Assembly: GCA_900317515.1 (NCBI GenBank) | Contig: ONHA01000003.1 | Span: forward strand, 62,001-126,000 | Direction of reading: 5' to 3' | From: an uncultured Eubacteriales bacterium | Lineage (GTDB): Bacteria; Bacillota; Clostridia; Lachnospirales; Lachnospiraceae | Length of the DNA stretch: 64,000 nt | Part shown: positions 32,998 through 41,717 of the stretch, piece after piece | Numbering within the stretch: the stretch's first letter is position 1 | Layout of the letters: every line of letters begins with the position of its first letter | Position numbers and translations under genes: made by a program | Notes under the pieces: generated by a model | What the model was told of the DNA's origin: nothing | Databases searched by the model: none | Seen by the model: the letters and a program-made list of their open reading frames with translations, nothing else

Positions 32998-33236
32998 CCA
33001 GAAATGAAATTCTTGAAAAGACCGTAAAGATCGTCTGCGACTGCCTTCCGGAGCTCGCCGACAGAGGCCTCACCGAGGCGACCGTGATCAACACCGATGC
33101 CGGTGTCGACTCCATGGGCTTCACGCTCATCATCTGCCGGATCGAGGCGGCATTTGACATCAAGATCCCGGACCGCCGCTGGCGCAGGCTCCAGACGCTC
33201 GGCGACGTTGTGACCGAGATTGAAAAAAGAATCTGA
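32994..33236 (+). CDS. Acyl carrier protein-like protein
   Basis: An 80-residue carrier protein with the phosphopantetheine attachment Ser40 in GVDSMGFTLI and the usual four-helix pattern. It is more basic near its C-terminus (PDRRWRRLQTLGD) than fatty-acid-synthesis ACPs, suggesting a dedicated carrier for the adjacent AMP-ligase, whose stop overlaps its start. The hypB gene begins 12 bases downstream, so the carrier is likely co-transcribed with the nickel-insertion genes. Confidence 0.85.
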   Translation: MTRNEILEKTVKIVCDCLPELADRGLTEATVINTDAGVDSMGFTLIICRIEAAFDIKIPDRRWRRLQTLGDVVTEIEKRI

Positions 33237-33247
33237 AAGGACATCCA

Positions 33248-33922
33248 ATGAACATCGACATTTTCGAAACCAAAGAGCGCATCCTCGCGGATAACGAGGA
33301 GGCGGCAAAACGCACGAAGGAAAAGCTGACAGGCGAGGGAGCCGTCCTGGTGAACCTCATGGGCTCCCCGGGTGCCGGCAAGACCTCCGTGCTCTTAAAC
33401 CTCATAAATCTCCTTAAGGACAAATGCGCCATCGGCGTGATCGAGGCGGATGTTGATTCCGACGTCGACGCACAGACGATCGCGGACACGGGCGTAAAAG
33501 CCATCCAGATCCACACGGCAGGCCTTTGTCACATGGACGCCGACATGACAAGCCGTGCCCTGGACCGCTTCGGCACGGAGGGGCTCGATCTTATTTTCCT
33601 CGAGAACATCGGAAATCTGGTCTGCCCGGCGGAATTCGACGTCGGCGCCGACCTCAAGATGATGATCCTCTCCGTCCCGGAGGGCGATGACAAGCCCTTA
33701 AAGTACCCGCTCATGTTCACCGTGAGCGACATTATGCTCGTCAACAAGATCGATACGGCCCCGATCTTTGACTTTGACCTCGCCGCCGCGCGAGACCGGG
33801 CGCGTGCGCTTAACCCCGCCATCAGAGTCTTTCCGGTGTCCGCCAAGACCGGAGAGGGCTTTGCGCCGCTCGCCGACGAGCTTTATGCGCTCGTAAAAAA
33901 GAAGAAAGGAGCCGGAGTATGA
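33248..33922 (+). CDS. hypB: Hydrogenase/urease nickel insertion GTPase HypB (first copy)
   Basis: A 224-residue GTPase of the HypB family: P-loop GSPGAGKTS, switch segment VIEADVDSDVDAQ, metal-site region TAGLCHMDADM, LIFLENIGNLVCPAEFD and NKID. HypB hydrolyses GTP while passing nickel with HypA to hydrogenases. It lacks the N-terminal His-rich or Cys-rich nickel-storage extension of some homologues. It ends within the start of a second hypB copy (ATGA-type overlap at 33919-33922). Confidence 0.92.
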   Translation: MNIDIFETKERILADNEEAAKRTKEKLTGEGAVLVNLMGSPGAGKTSVLLNLINLLKDKCAIGVIEADVDSDVDAQTIADTGVKAIQIHTAGLCHMDADMTSRALDRFGTEGLDLIFLENIGNLVCPAEFDVGADLKMMILSVPEGDDKPLKYPLMFTVSDIMLVNKIDTAPIFDFDLAAARDRARALNPAIRVFPVSAKTGEGFAPLADELYALVKKKKGAGV

Positions 33923-34587
33923 AGATCATCAAAGTCGGTGCCTCCATCACCGCTTCCAACGACCGCGACGCGGACGCCATCCGCGCGAAAATGAAAGAAA
34001 AGAAGACCCTGCTCATCAACCTCATGAGCTCGCCGGGATCCGGAAAGACCACCTTTCTCTCCCGTCTCATAAAGGACATGAAGGATCTTAAGATCGGCGT
34101 CATGGAGGCCGACATCGAGTCGGCGGTCGATGCCGAGCGGATCGAGGCCCTCGGCGCAAAAGCCATCCAGGTCCACACGAGCGGCATGTGCCACATGGAC
34201 GCCGGCATGACAGGGAAAGCCCTCGATGCGCTCGATGACGGGGAGCATCTGGATCTCATTTTCCTGGAAAATGTCGGCAACCTCATCTGCCCCGCCGAAT
34301 ACGACACCGGAGCCGGCCTGAACATCATGATCCTCTCGGTGCCGGAAGGCCATGACAAACCCTTAAAATACCCGCTGATGTTCTTAAAGAGCGACGCCCT
34401 CATCATCTCCAAGATCGATGCGCTTCCCTACTTCACCTTTGACCTCGACGCCTGCCGAAAGTACACCGACGACCTGAACCCCGGCATGCCGGTCTTTCCG
34501 CTCTCCGCAAAGGCGGGCGACGGCATGGCCGAATTCGAAGAGTGGCTGCGCGGGAAGCTCGCGGACTGGACCTCGGAAACGGAGTGA
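33919..34587 (+). CDS. hypB: HypB paralogue (second copy)
   Basis: A 222-residue second HypB with P-loop SSPGSGKTTF, EADIESAVDAERIEALGAKAIQVHTSGMCHMDAGM and VGNLICPAEYDTG. It shares the same plan as the gene before it but differs clearly along its length, so the duplication is not recent. Tandem HypB copies might form a heterodimer or serve two different nickel enzymes. It is followed after 6 bases by hypA. Confidence 0.92.
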   Translation: MKIIKVGASITASNDRDADAIRAKMKEKKTLLINLMSSPGSGKTTFLSRLIKDMKDLKIGVMEADIESAVDAERIEALGAKAIQVHTSGMCHMDAGMTGKALDALDDGEHLDLIFLENVGNLICPAEYDTGAGLNIMILSVPEGHDKPLKYPLMFLKSDALIISKIDALPYFTFDLDACRKYTDDLNPGMPVFPLSAKAGDGMAEFEEWLRGKLADWTSETE

Positions 34588-34593
34588 TTCCCT

Positions 34594-34938
34594 ATGCATG
34601 AGATGGGCATTGTTCTCCACATGGTAAAGACCCTGAACGAGACCGCAAAAGAGAACGACCTTAAGCGCATCGCCAGGGTGACCCTTGAGGTCGGGGAGGT
34701 CTCGGGGATCATGACGGATCTCTTCGAGGACTGCTTTGACTATTTTAAGGCGAAGCACCCGATTATCTCCGACTGCAAACTTGTCCTTAAGACGATCCCC
34801 GCAGTCACCTGGTGCAATTCCTGTGAAAAGACCTACGAGACCGTCAGATACGGCCGCACCTGTCCTTACTGCGGCTCGGGGGAGACCTGGCTCCTCACCG
34901 GAAACGAATGCGTGATAAAAGAAATCGAGGCGGAGTGA
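34594..34938 (+). CDS. hypA: Nickel metallochaperone HypA
   Basis: A 114-residue HypA. The N-terminal MHE supplies the nickel ligand His2, and the zinc site is formed by WCNSCEKTY and CPYCGS (two C-x2-C pairs). It works with HypB to load nickel. It is the last gene of the ligase-ACP-hypB-hypB-hypA run, and its stop codon lies in the loop of the terminator. No hydrogenase or urease structural genes are in the window. Confidence 0.93.
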   Translation: MHEMGIVLHMVKTLNETAKENDLKRIARVTLEVGEVSGIMTDLFEDCFDYFKAKHPIISDCKLVLKTIPAVTWCNSCEKTYETVRYGRTCPYCGSGETWLLTGNECVIKEIEAE

Positions 34939-34957
34939 CCGCCTCGGTTTTTATTTT
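34927..34957 (+). terminator. Terminator after hypA
   Basis: GAGGCGG pairs with CCGCCTC across a 5-base loop that contains the hypA stop, followed by GGTTTTTATTTTAC. Confidence 0.9.
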
Positions 34958-35435
34958 ACTTCTGTTTATTGTAAAGATGCAGCGCCCGCAGGATCTTTTT
35001 GGCGAGGCGCTTCATGCGCACGGTCTGTCTGATCCGGAACCTTCTTGCCGGATAGAGAAAATACCAGATCCTCGCATAGAGCATCTGCCCCCTGCTCTCC
35101 ATCCGGATCGTCTTTCCGTTCCGCACGAAAGCGGTCAGCACACCGATGATGTCCTCGTCACGGATCCCGTATTCCTTGTTCAGGCAGTTGTCTCCCAGGA
35201 TGACGTAGTCCCGATCCCGGACCTCCACCACACGGTGCAGCACATAGTCGTGAGGCGATCTTATATAGAGCGCGACATCGTATTTTTTACAGCGCTCCGC
35301 CCCCTTCTTCCTGACCACGATGAGGTCCCGCCGCTGCCGCAGCATCGGCAGCATACTGATGCCCCTGCATGTGTAGGTAAGGGTTCCGTACCGCTCCAGA
35401 TATTCCTCGATCTTAAGCTGTTCCCCTTCTGCCAT
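34956..35435 (-). CDS. S24/S26 (signal-peptidase-like) peptidase
   Basis: A 159-residue protein of the S24/S26 peptidase fold: catalytic Ser27 in CRGISMLPML, the second conserved block DVALYIRSPHDYVLHRVVEVRDRDYVILGDN with its Lys region before it, and a basic C-terminal tail with a hydrophobic stretch (about 122-135). Proteins like this are often encoded beside PqqD and HPr-kinase-like genes in Firmicutes, where they may trim modified peptides. Its start directly follows the stop of the HPr-kinase-like gene. Confidence 0.8.
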   Translation of the reverse strand: MAEGEQLKIEEYLERYGTLTYTCRGISMLPMLRQRRDLIVVRKKGAERCKKYDVALYIRSPHDYVLHRVVEVRDRDYVILGDNCLNKEYGIRDEDIIGVLTAFVRNGKTIRMESRGQMLYARIWYFLYPARRFRIRQTVRMKRLAKKILRALHLYNKQK

Positions 35436-36185
35436 TTATGCCCCTTTCTCTCCCATCGCGCGCCAGGAAACGAGCGCCGCCTCCGAATCCATATTGCAGT
35501 AAAGCTCAAAGAGCGGCACTCCGGTGAGGATCCTGTCCAGCATCCGAAGCACCGATGCCGCGTGGGCAGGATCTTCCGGCCGGTAGGACTGCCTGAAAAG
35601 AACCGGCCAGGCATCCCCGGCTTTCATGGTGCGGATTTCATTTTGCGGCGCCTGGTGAATGCGGCACACGCCTTTGAGGGGCACCATGCAGTTCCGGCTC
35701 AGGTGATGCTTGCCGTCCCAGGGCGTCCCGCATGCAAAGACCGCCTCATCCGTAAACTTAAGGAGCGGCTTGTCGTCATTTACCATATAGACATCGTGCC
35801 CGAGCGGAGGCAGGACCTTCCGCCAGAGCCTTGTGTGCGTGGACTTGCCCGTCCCGCTCGGCGCGGTAAAGAGGTAGGCCTTACCGTCCACGGCGATGAC
35901 GGATCCGTGAAATAAAAGAATGTCCCTCTCCGTCATCTTCTCCGCGATCTTCCGATACACCGCCAGAGTCTCGAGATACTCATCCGAATACGGCTGGACA
36001 GAGCGCCCCTCCGCCTCATCGGCTTTTGCCGATCTCTCACGCTCGGCTGCGATCTCATCCTCCCCCGATGTGACCGAAAAATACGGCTCCTCATCCGTCA
36101 GATAGTCACGGCAGAGGTCCCGGGTCGACTCATGGAGAGACCGAACTCCCACCGGGATCCCCGCCAGCTTGATCGTAAACTCCAT
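35436..36185 (-). CDS. HPr kinase-like ATPase of a PqqD cluster
   Basis: A 249-residue P-loop protein with Walker A APSGTGKSTH (108-117) and the following VNDDKPLL and CGTPWDGKHH segments, as in HPr kinase/PEP carboxykinase folds. It is not a classical HPr kinase: the HPr-binding part is missing. Homologues accompany PqqD-like proteins in peptide-modifying gene clusters; their precise job is not established. It lies between the PqqD and S26 peptidase genes, with 12 bases and no gap respectively. Confidence 0.8.
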   Translation of the reverse strand: MEFTIKLAGIPVGVRSLHESTRDLCRDYLTDEEPYFSVTSGEDEIAAERERSAKADEAEGRSVQPYSDEYLETLAVYRKIAEKMTERDILLFHGSVIAVDGKAYLFTAPSGTGKSTHTRLWRKVLPPLGHDVYMVNDDKPLLKFTDEAVFACGTPWDGKHHLSRNCMVPLKGVCRIHQAPQNEIRTMKAGDAWPVLFRQSYRPEDPAHAASVLRMLDRILTGVPLFELYCNMDSEAALVSWRAMGEKGA

Positions 36186-36197
36186 CCCGGCCGCCTC

Positions 36198-36461
36198 TCA
36201 CGCAAGAAGGTCCGCCGCGGCGAGCTTTTTAATGAATGCCCGGGCGTCTTTCCTCATGACCTGCTCGTCCCCATCGTACTTCTCGCACATGCCGGCGACG
36301 ATCTCATCCTCCGTGACGTCCTTCATCAGCTGCTTAAAGACAAATGCGCTCGTTTTGTTCATACGGATGATCCCGCTGAATTTGGCGGCATCCGCCCCGA
36401 CAGCCACGGCGACAAAGCCGTCCGACACTTCCTGCACCACAAATTTATATTTCAGTTTCAT
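36198..36461 (-). CDS. PqqD family peptide-binding protein
   Basis: An 87-residue PqqD/RRE-type winged-helix protein: YKFVVQEVSDGFVAVAVG, FSGIIRMNKTSAFVFKQLM, then helices ending in KDARAFIKKLAAADLL. Such domains hold the leader of a precursor peptide for a modifying enzyme. No radical SAM protein or evident precursor gene is adjacent. AAAGGAA precedes the ATG at 36461. It is co-directional with the GNAT gene upstream and the HPr-kinase-like gene downstream. Confidence 0.85.
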   Translation of the reverse strand: MKLKYKFVVQEVSDGFVAVAVGADAAKFSGIIRMNKTSAFVFKQLMKDVTEDEIVAGMCEKYDGDEQVMRKDARAFIKKLAAADLLA

Positions 36462-36482
36462 AATCAGCTGTTCCTTTCCTTG

Positions 36483-37241
36483 TCATTCTGCCCTCTTTAC
36501 CGATAGCTCCGCCCATGCCGGCCGGAAGCCTGACCGAACGGCAATCGTCTGGGAGATCGTGTGGGATACCGCGGTTCCGTAGAAGGGCAGGCGGCCGCGG
36601 GAGAGTATTTCATTTTTAAGAAGACTTACGAGATACACCCCGAGCCTTTGCCCGCGTGCTTCCGGCACGACGTCGATGCCGATCTGCCACATGGTGTCAC
36701 TGTCCGCGCTCGCCCCGGCCATCCCGAGGATCTTTCCGTCCGAGAGAGCCGCCGCGCCGATCACGTCAGGAGCTGTCTCCTCGAAGGAATATGCCTTGAG
36801 AAACCGCTCATCCCCGCGGAATTGCTCAATATCCGCCCCGTTATACCACCGGACCGCAAACTCCGGTCTTCTTGGGACCTCACGGATCGTATCCGGGATA
36901 AAGAACGGATGCAGCTTGTCCACGGTGTATCCGTATTTTCGGAGCATACGGTCCAGCCCGACAAGGTTCTCCGGCTCCATAAACCAGGCGCCGTCGCTGT
37001 CCGAATAAGCCTTTCTGCACGCATCGATCACGCGGGGATCTCCCGCAAAGAGCAGCTTGTTTTTATAGGCACAGACCTTGAGAAAGCAGGGCTCCTCCGC
37101 CTGAAACCGCCTGCGGCCGCTCCTCGGCTCCCAGACTGCGAAATGGTGGCTCCCGTCCGCCGCCTCCTCTCCGGAAATGCAGTAATCATCTGCCAGCTGC
37201 TCTTCAAGGATCCTTCTTCCGTCAGATACGCTTATGCTCAT
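36483..37241 (-). CDS. GNAT family N-acetyltransferase
   Basis: A 252-residue protein with a C-terminal GNAT domain (about 140-252): KILGMAGASADSDTMWQIGIDVVPEARGQRLGVYLVSLLKNEIL includes the acetyl-CoA-binding Q/R-x-x-G-x-G/A loop, followed by YGTAVSHTISQTIAVRSGFRPAW. The N-terminal half is a second, degenerate acyltransferase-like segment. The acceptor is unknown. ATG at 37241 follows AAGGAG; the upstream frame to 37295 overlaps the preceding gene. It may acetylate a product of the PqqD cluster, but this is only inferred from position. Confidence 0.8.
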   Translation of the reverse strand: MSISVSDGRRILEEQLADDYCISGEEAADGSHHFAVWEPRSGRRRFQAEEPCFLKVCAYKNKLLFAGDPRVIDACRKAYSDSDGAWFMEPENLVGLDRMLRKYGYTVDKLHPFFIPDTIREVPRRPEFAVRWYNGADIEQFRGDERFLKAYSFEETAPDVIGAAALSDGKILGMAGASADSDTMWQIGIDVVPEARGQRLGVYLVSLLKNEILSRGRLPFYGTAVSHTISQTIAVRSGFRPAWAELSVKRAE

Positions 37242-37251
37242 CTTGTCTCCT

Positions 37252-38316
37252 TCAGGCTTCAATATTGACAAATTTTCCTTCCTCGCCCCCGACAAGGATA
37301 CCGTTTAAGACCTTCAGCACATGAAGGGCAAGGCTCTTGTCTGTCCGCGCCGGGCGTCCGATCATGATCGACTCCGCCATCTCCGAGGGACCGATCCCGC
37401 GGGAATTCTCACTGTAGGGATTGACCGGCGTAAGCACTTCCGGCACCGACTCATTCCGCGGATCAAGAGAGATCGGCAGGAATACGATGTCCCCTCCGAA
37501 CCTGTTCGGATCCGACAGCGTGAGGACACCCTTTGTCCCGTAGATCTTAAAATACGCCTCGTCCTTCATATCCGAATCCGCGTCAATGTGCAGCGTTCCG
37601 GTCACCCCGCTCTTCATTTTAAGGACCGCAGACACCTGACTCTCGTTCGGCGATTCAAACGTCTTCCCGAATTCCGGCTTCTGCGGGATGATTCCGACAT
37701 GTGTCGGATAGGGCCTGCCGATGATCCCGCCGACCCGCTCCACGGGGCCTAAAAGGGCCGCGAGTGCCGTCACATAGTAGACCGCATAGTCGTAGAGGAT
37801 GCCGCACCCGGGCTGTCTTAAAAATGAAAACAGAGACAGAAGCAGATCATTGTTCCTGGTCGCCGAGATCGCAAACGAATGAATGTCCCCCAGAATCCCG
37901 TCCCTGATTGCTTTCCGGGCAGTCGAGAGAGCCGCCCCGAGGAAGGTGTCCGGCGCGCTGCAAAGGTAAAGACCCATCTCATCCGCCAGTGCGCAGAGTT
38001 CCTCGGCTGTCTTCGGATCATCCGTGAGGGTTTTCTCCGTGTAGACATGCTTCCCGGCAAGAAGCGCGGCTTTGATGATCCCGTAATGCGCCCCGACCGG
38101 CGTGAGATTCACGATGATATCAATATCCGGGTCCGCGAGCATCTCCTCAAAGGTCACCGCCCGGATCCCGTACGTTTCGGCTTTTGCGGCCGCGTGCTCC
38201 AGGTGATTCGCGCAGATGGAGACGACCTCCAGATTGTCAAACATCCCGGTCATATTTTTGAGGTAAATGTCGCTGATGGCGCCCGCACCGACGACGCCGA
38301 TTTTCATTTTTTTCAT
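37252..38316 (-). CDS. Gfo/Idh/MocA family oxidoreductase
   Basis: A 354-residue NAD(P)-dependent sugar or inositol dehydrogenase-like protein. The N-terminal nucleotide fold has VGAGAISDIYLKN, and the characteristic GKHVYTEKTLTDD contains the E-K pair with the catalytic Lys. The C-terminal beta-sheet domain follows (about 130-340). The substrate cannot be told from sequence alone. It begins after the terminator of the araAB transcript and is followed by the GNAT gene after 10 bases, so these minus-strand genes probably form one operon to the S26 peptidase gene. Confidence 0.88.
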   Translation of the reverse strand: MKKMKIGVVGAGAISDIYLKNMTGMFDNLEVVSICANHLEHAAAKAETYGIRAVTFEEMLADPDIDIIVNLTPVGAHYGIIKAALLAGKHVYTEKTLTDDPKTAEELCALADEMGLYLCSAPDTFLGAALSTARKAIRDGILGDIHSFAISATRNNDLLLSLFSFLRQPGCGILYDYAVYYVTALAALLGPVERVGGIIGRPYPTHVGIIPQKPEFGKTFESPNESQVSAVLKMKSGVTGTLHIDADSDMKDEAYFKIYGTKGVLTLSDPNRFGGDIVFLPISLDPRNESVPEVLTPVNPYSENSRGIGPSEMAESIMIGRPARTDKSLALHVLKVLNGILVGGEEGKFVNIEA

Positions 38317-38337
38317 GGCTCAATCCTTCCGGGAAAT

Positions 38338-38388
38338 AAAAAGATCTCCGTTCCTATGCAGATTATGCACCGAAACGGAGACCTTTTT
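38338..38388 (-). terminator. Terminator of the araAB transcript
   Basis: A 15-bp stem with one mismatch: the arms are AAAAAGATCTCCGTT and AACGGAGACCTTTTT. On the minus strand TTTTTATTT follows. It stands downstream of araB and of the structured element, so the element would be part of the araAB message. Confidence 0.8.
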
Positions 38389-38410
38389 CAAGACTTATTC
38401 CTAATATTTT

Positions 38411-38579
38411 TGTAACTATTCAGCACCCCCATTCGCAGCCGCATAAAGCGGCTTGCTCATGTCGGCGGTCAGAGGCGCTTCGCGCCTTGGCCGCCTCATA
38501 AAAAGGCATGGTTCTTGCTCGAAACGCAAGCGTTTCGCCCTTCAAACCACACCTTTTTATGAGGTGCTGAATAATTACA
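38411..38579. repeat. Structured dispersed element, copy 2, with long inverted ends
   Basis: The core 38418-38572 is bounded by ATTCAGCACC and GGTGCTGAAT; with one mismatch the inverted ends extend to 17 bases (38411-38427 and 38563-38579, beginning TGTAA). Inside are the same helices as in copy 1: GCAGCCGC/GCGGCTTGC, GGCGGTC...GGCCGCC with AGGCGC-TTC-GCGCCT, then the long arm TCATAAAAAGG/CCTTTTTATGA, TGGTT/AACCA and CGAAACGC-AA-GCGTTTCG. TATTTT stands immediately outside both ends (38405-38410, 38580-38585), like a 6-bp target duplication. It lies in the araB 3' region. Confidence 0.8.
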
Positions 38580-38591
38580 TATTTTTCAGCT

Positions 38592-40187
38592 TCAGCCCTT
38601 GTAGCAGTCAACCGATGCGCGCTCGATCGGGAGACCCTTCACATAGCGGTCAAGGTATGCATTGAAGCCCGCGACCGCTTCCGGATCCGGCTGAACCGTC
38701 TTGCCGGCTTCCTCGCCGAAAACGTCCGTCTTGAGCCAGCTCTCAAGCGGAGCGCCGTTTCCGCGGACCCTGTAGGCAGCCAGAAGAGCCACGCCCCAGG
38801 CACCGCCTTCGCCGGCCGTCGACATGACCGTGACCGGAACGTCGAGCGCTGCCGCGAGGATGTTCTGGCCGACACCTTCCGTCTTGAAGAAACCGCCGTG
38901 GCCGTACATCGTGTCAAGCGCCGCATGCTCTTCCTTGAGAAGGAGGTCGCAGCCGATCTTGAGGACCGACAGAGCCGAGTAGAGGTGCATGCGCATGAAG
39001 TTGGCGATCGTGAAGCGGCTGTCCGCATTTCTCACGAAGAGCGGTCTGCCCTCCTCCATATGCGTGATGGCCTCGCCGGAGAGATAGTTGTAGCCGAGAA
39101 GGCCGCCGCAGTCCGGCTCGCCTTCCATGGCCTTTGTGTAGAGCTTCGTGAAGAGCTCGCCGCGGTCAGCCTTGATGCCCATGAGGTCGCAGAACTCCGC
39201 GAAGAGGCCGACCCAGGCGTTGAGGTCCGATGTGCAGGTGTTGCAGTGGGCCATGCCGACCAGGTCGCCGCACGGTGTGGTCACGAGGTCGATCTCCGGA
39301 TACACTTTGGAGAGCTCTTTCTCAAGGACGACCATGCCGAAGACGGATGTGCCGGCGGAGACATTGCCGGTGCGTCTCGCGACGGAGTTGGTGGCTGTCA
39401 TGCCGGTGCCCGCGTCGCCTTCCGGCGGGCAGAGCGGAGCGCCTGCTTCAAGGTTGCCGGTCTCATCGAGCATGGCTGCGCCTTCCGCGGTGAGGCAGCC
39501 GGCATCCTGTCCGGCGAGAAGCGCCTTCGGGAGGATCTCCTCGAGCTTCCACGGATAGCCCTTGCCGGCGATCTTCTCGTCAAAGAGGGCGATCATCTTC
39601 GCGTCGTAATCGCGTGCCTTAATGTCGATCGGGAACATACCGGACGCATCGCCGATCCCGAGGACCTTCTTACCGGTCAGCATCCAGTGCACATAACCGG
39701 CCAGCGTCGTGAAGAAGCGGATGTCCTTCACGTGCGGCTCATCCTTCAGGATTGCCTGATAGAGATGAGCGATGGACCAGCGCTGCGGGATATTGTAGTT
39801 GAAGAGCTCCGTGAGCTCCTCGGAGGCCTGCTCGGTCATGGTGTTTCTCCATGTCCGGAACGGGACCAGTAGGTTGTCCTCGCCGTCAAATGCAAGGTAG
39901 CCGTGCATCATCGCGCTGATGCCGATACCGGCCAGCTTCTTGATGACGACCCCGTATTTTTTGAGGACATCCGCCGCCAGGGAGGTGTAGGTGGCGCGCA
40001 GACCTTCCCAGACCGTCTCAAGATCGTATGTCCATACGCCGTCAAGGAGTTTATTTTCCCACTCGTAGGAGCCTTCCGCAATCGGCTCGTTCTTTTCGTT
40101 TATTAAAATGCCCTTGATCCTGGTGGAACCGAACTCGATACCGAGAACGGCGCCGCCGGATATGATTAGTTTTCTATTGTCAGTCAT
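38592..40187 (-). CDS. araB: Ribulokinase (FGGY family)
   Basis: A 531-residue sugar kinase of the FGGY fold: [17 protein letters not shown] forms the first phosphate-binding loop, and [31 protein letters not shown] and [15 protein letters not shown] are typical later motifs. Next to araA it should phosphorylate L-ribulose to ribulose 5-phosphate. This is the araB-like form found in Clostridia rather than the shorter enteric type; the substrate is assigned mainly by its neighbour. The ATG at 40187 is preceded by GAGGT inside the araA end, 8 bases away. No araD epimerase gene is seen in the window. Confidence 0.9.
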   Translation of the reverse strand: MTDNRKLIISGGAVLGIEFGSTRIKGILINEKNEPIAEGSYEWENKLLDGVWTYDLETVWEGLRATYTSLAADVLKKYGVVIKKLAGIGISAMMHGYLAFDGEDNLLVPFRTWRNTMTEQASEELTELFNYNIPQRWSIAHLYQAILKDEPHVKDIRFFTTLAGYVHWMLTGKKVLGIGDASGMFPIDIKARDYDAKMIALFDEKIAGKGYPWKLEEILPKALLAGQDAGCLTAEGAAMLDETGNLEAGAPLCPPEGDAGTGMTATNSVARRTGNVSAGTSVFGMVVLEKELSKVYPEIDLVTTPCGDLVGMAHCNTCTSDLNAWVGLFAEFCDLMGIKADRGELFTKLYTKAMEGEPDCGGLLGYNYLSGEAITHMEEGRPLFVRNADSRFTIANFMRMHLYSALSVLKIGCDLLLKEEHAALDTMYGHGGFFKTEGVGQNILAAALDVPVTVMSTAGEGGAWGVALLAAYRVRGNGAPLESWLKTDVFGEEAGKTVQPDPEAVAGFNAYLDRYVKGLPIERASVDCYKG

Positions 40188-40194
40188 TATATTT

Positions 40195-41634
40195 TTACCT
40201 CATAAATAACTTCTGAAGGTCAGCCTCTGTTGTGTCATCACCGATTGTAATAAGTTCCGTGCCGGTAAGGCGGGCAAACATTGCGATATCGTCGCGGTTC
40301 AGGGCTGTGGAGACGACCGAGTGATGCGCGCCGCCCGCATAGCACCATGCCGCCGTGCCGATCTTGAAGTTCGGTTTGTGGCGATACATGATTCTCGCTA
40401 CCGGAAGACAGGGCATCGGAAGCGGCTGCTTCACGAGCTCGATGTCCGCGCAGATGATGCGGAAGTGGTCGCCCATGTCGATCAGGGTAACCTGGATGCC
40501 GTCGCCGGTAACACCGTCGAAGACAAGGCGGGCCGGGTCTTCCTTGCCTCCGATGCCGAGCGGATGTACCTGGATCTCCGGCTTGTTGGCTGCGAAGGAA
40601 GCCGGAACCTCAAGCATATGGGAAGCGAGCTCAAGCTCGGCGCCCGGTGTGAGGTCATAGGTGTAATCCTCGATGAAGCCGGTAGCGCCCTCGCGGCCCT
40701 CTGCCATCTTCATGAGGACTGCGGAGAATGCGCTGATCTTGTAGTCGCCTTCCGGACCGAAACCTACGCCCTTGGCCATAAGGTTCTGGGCCGCGATACC
40801 AGGAAGCTGCTTCATCCCGAACAGGTCCTGGAAATTGTCGGTGAAAGCGGTGACTTTATTCTTCGCCATGAACTTCTCGAGGGCGACCTCGTATCTGGCC
40901 TGCTCGCGGACAGACGCGATGTTGTCGGTAGCCATCGTGTACTTTTCAGTGTACTCAGCCATTTTCGCGTCGACTTCCGCCTCGGAAGCCTCGTCGGCCA
41001 GCTTTGCGATCTCGCCGATGCCCCAGTACTTGATCTCCCAGCCGTACTTGATCTCGGCATCGAGACGGTTGCCGTCCGTCACGGCGACGTCGCGCATATT
41101 GTTGCCGAAGGTGGCGACGCGCATCCTCTTGGAAAGGCCGATCGCCTTTGCGACTTCCGCGAAGCGCTTCACGCCGGCGATGAAATCATCATGCCTGTAG
41201 TAGCCTGCGACGACCTCATGGGCGATGCCGAGGCGGGCAAGGATGAAACCGTACTCACGGTCGCCGTGGGCTGCCTGGTTGAGGTTCATGAAGTCCATGT
41301 CGATCGAGTCGTACGGAAGCTTTTCATTTGCCTGCGTGTGCAGATGAAGGAGCGGCTTGTTCAGGAGCTGCAGGCCCTTGATCCACATCTTGGCCGGGGA
41401 GAAGGTGTGCATCCATGTGATGACGCCGACGCAGTCATCATCGCACATGACCTTCTTCATGTCCTCGACGCAGATTTCGGACGTCTCGACCGTCGGGAGC
41501 AGCTCGACGCTGATCGTGCCCGCGAGCTTTTCATTTAAAAATGCAACCATCTCCGCGCAGTCTGCCGCAACCTGGGCGAGGCACTCCGCTCCGTAAAGGT
41601 CCTGGCTGCCCGGAATGAAATATAACTTTTCCAT
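40195..41634 (-). CDS. araA: L-arabinose isomerase
   Basis: A 479-residue enzyme converting L-arabinose to L-ribulose. The metal and catalytic positions are visible in [10 protein letters not shown] (Glu), FIEDYTYDL (Glu), ASHMLEVP (His) and GGAHHSVV (His), and the sequence is collinear with known AraA proteins in length. The ATG at 41634 follows AAGGAGG. It is the first gene of araA-araB, transcribed from a promoter with a good -10 box but no clear -35, in keeping with control by the AraC-type regulator encoded directly upstream. Confidence 0.96.
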   Translation of the reverse strand: MEKLYFIPGSQDLYGAECLAQVAADCAEMVAFLNEKLAGTISVELLPTVETSEICVEDMKKVMCDDDCVGVITWMHTFSPAKMWIKGLQLLNKPLLHLHTQANEKLPYDSIDMDFMNLNQAAHGDREYGFILARLGIAHEVVAGYYRHDDFIAGVKRFAEVAKAIGLSKRMRVATFGNNMRDVAVTDGNRLDAEIKYGWEIKYWGIGEIAKLADEASEAEVDAKMAEYTEKYTMATDNIASVREQARYEVALEKFMAKNKVTAFTDNFQDLFGMKQLPGIAAQNLMAKGVGFGPEGDYKISAFSAVLMKMAEGREGATGFIEDYTYDLTPGAELELASHMLEVPASFAANKPEIQVHPLGIGGKEDPARLVFDGVTGDGIQVTLIDMGDHFRIICADIELVKQPLPMPCLPVARIMYRHKPNFKIGTAAWCYAGGAHHSVVSTALNRDDIAMFARLTGTELITIGDDTTEADLQKLFMR

Positions 41635-41676
41635 ATCTTTATCCTCCTTAAATGAATGGGTTTACTCTATGGTTCC

Positions 41677-41682
41677 ATTATA
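41677..41682 (-). promoter_or_regulatory. araA -10 box without a clear -35
   Basis: On the minus strand AGTATAAT gives a perfect -10, 43 bases before the araA start. The -35 region (AAGAAA at the expected spacing) does not match the consensus, which suggests activator-dependent initiation. Confidence 0.5.
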
Positions 41683-41717
41683 CTAAGGCACTCTTCCGCT
41701 TTCTTTGACCTTCCTCC

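Noticed and set aside
33248..34938. A hydrogenase maturation operon
   Set aside because: Only hypB (two copies) and hypA are present; no hypCDEF or hydrogenase subunits are in the window, so the target enzyme is left open.
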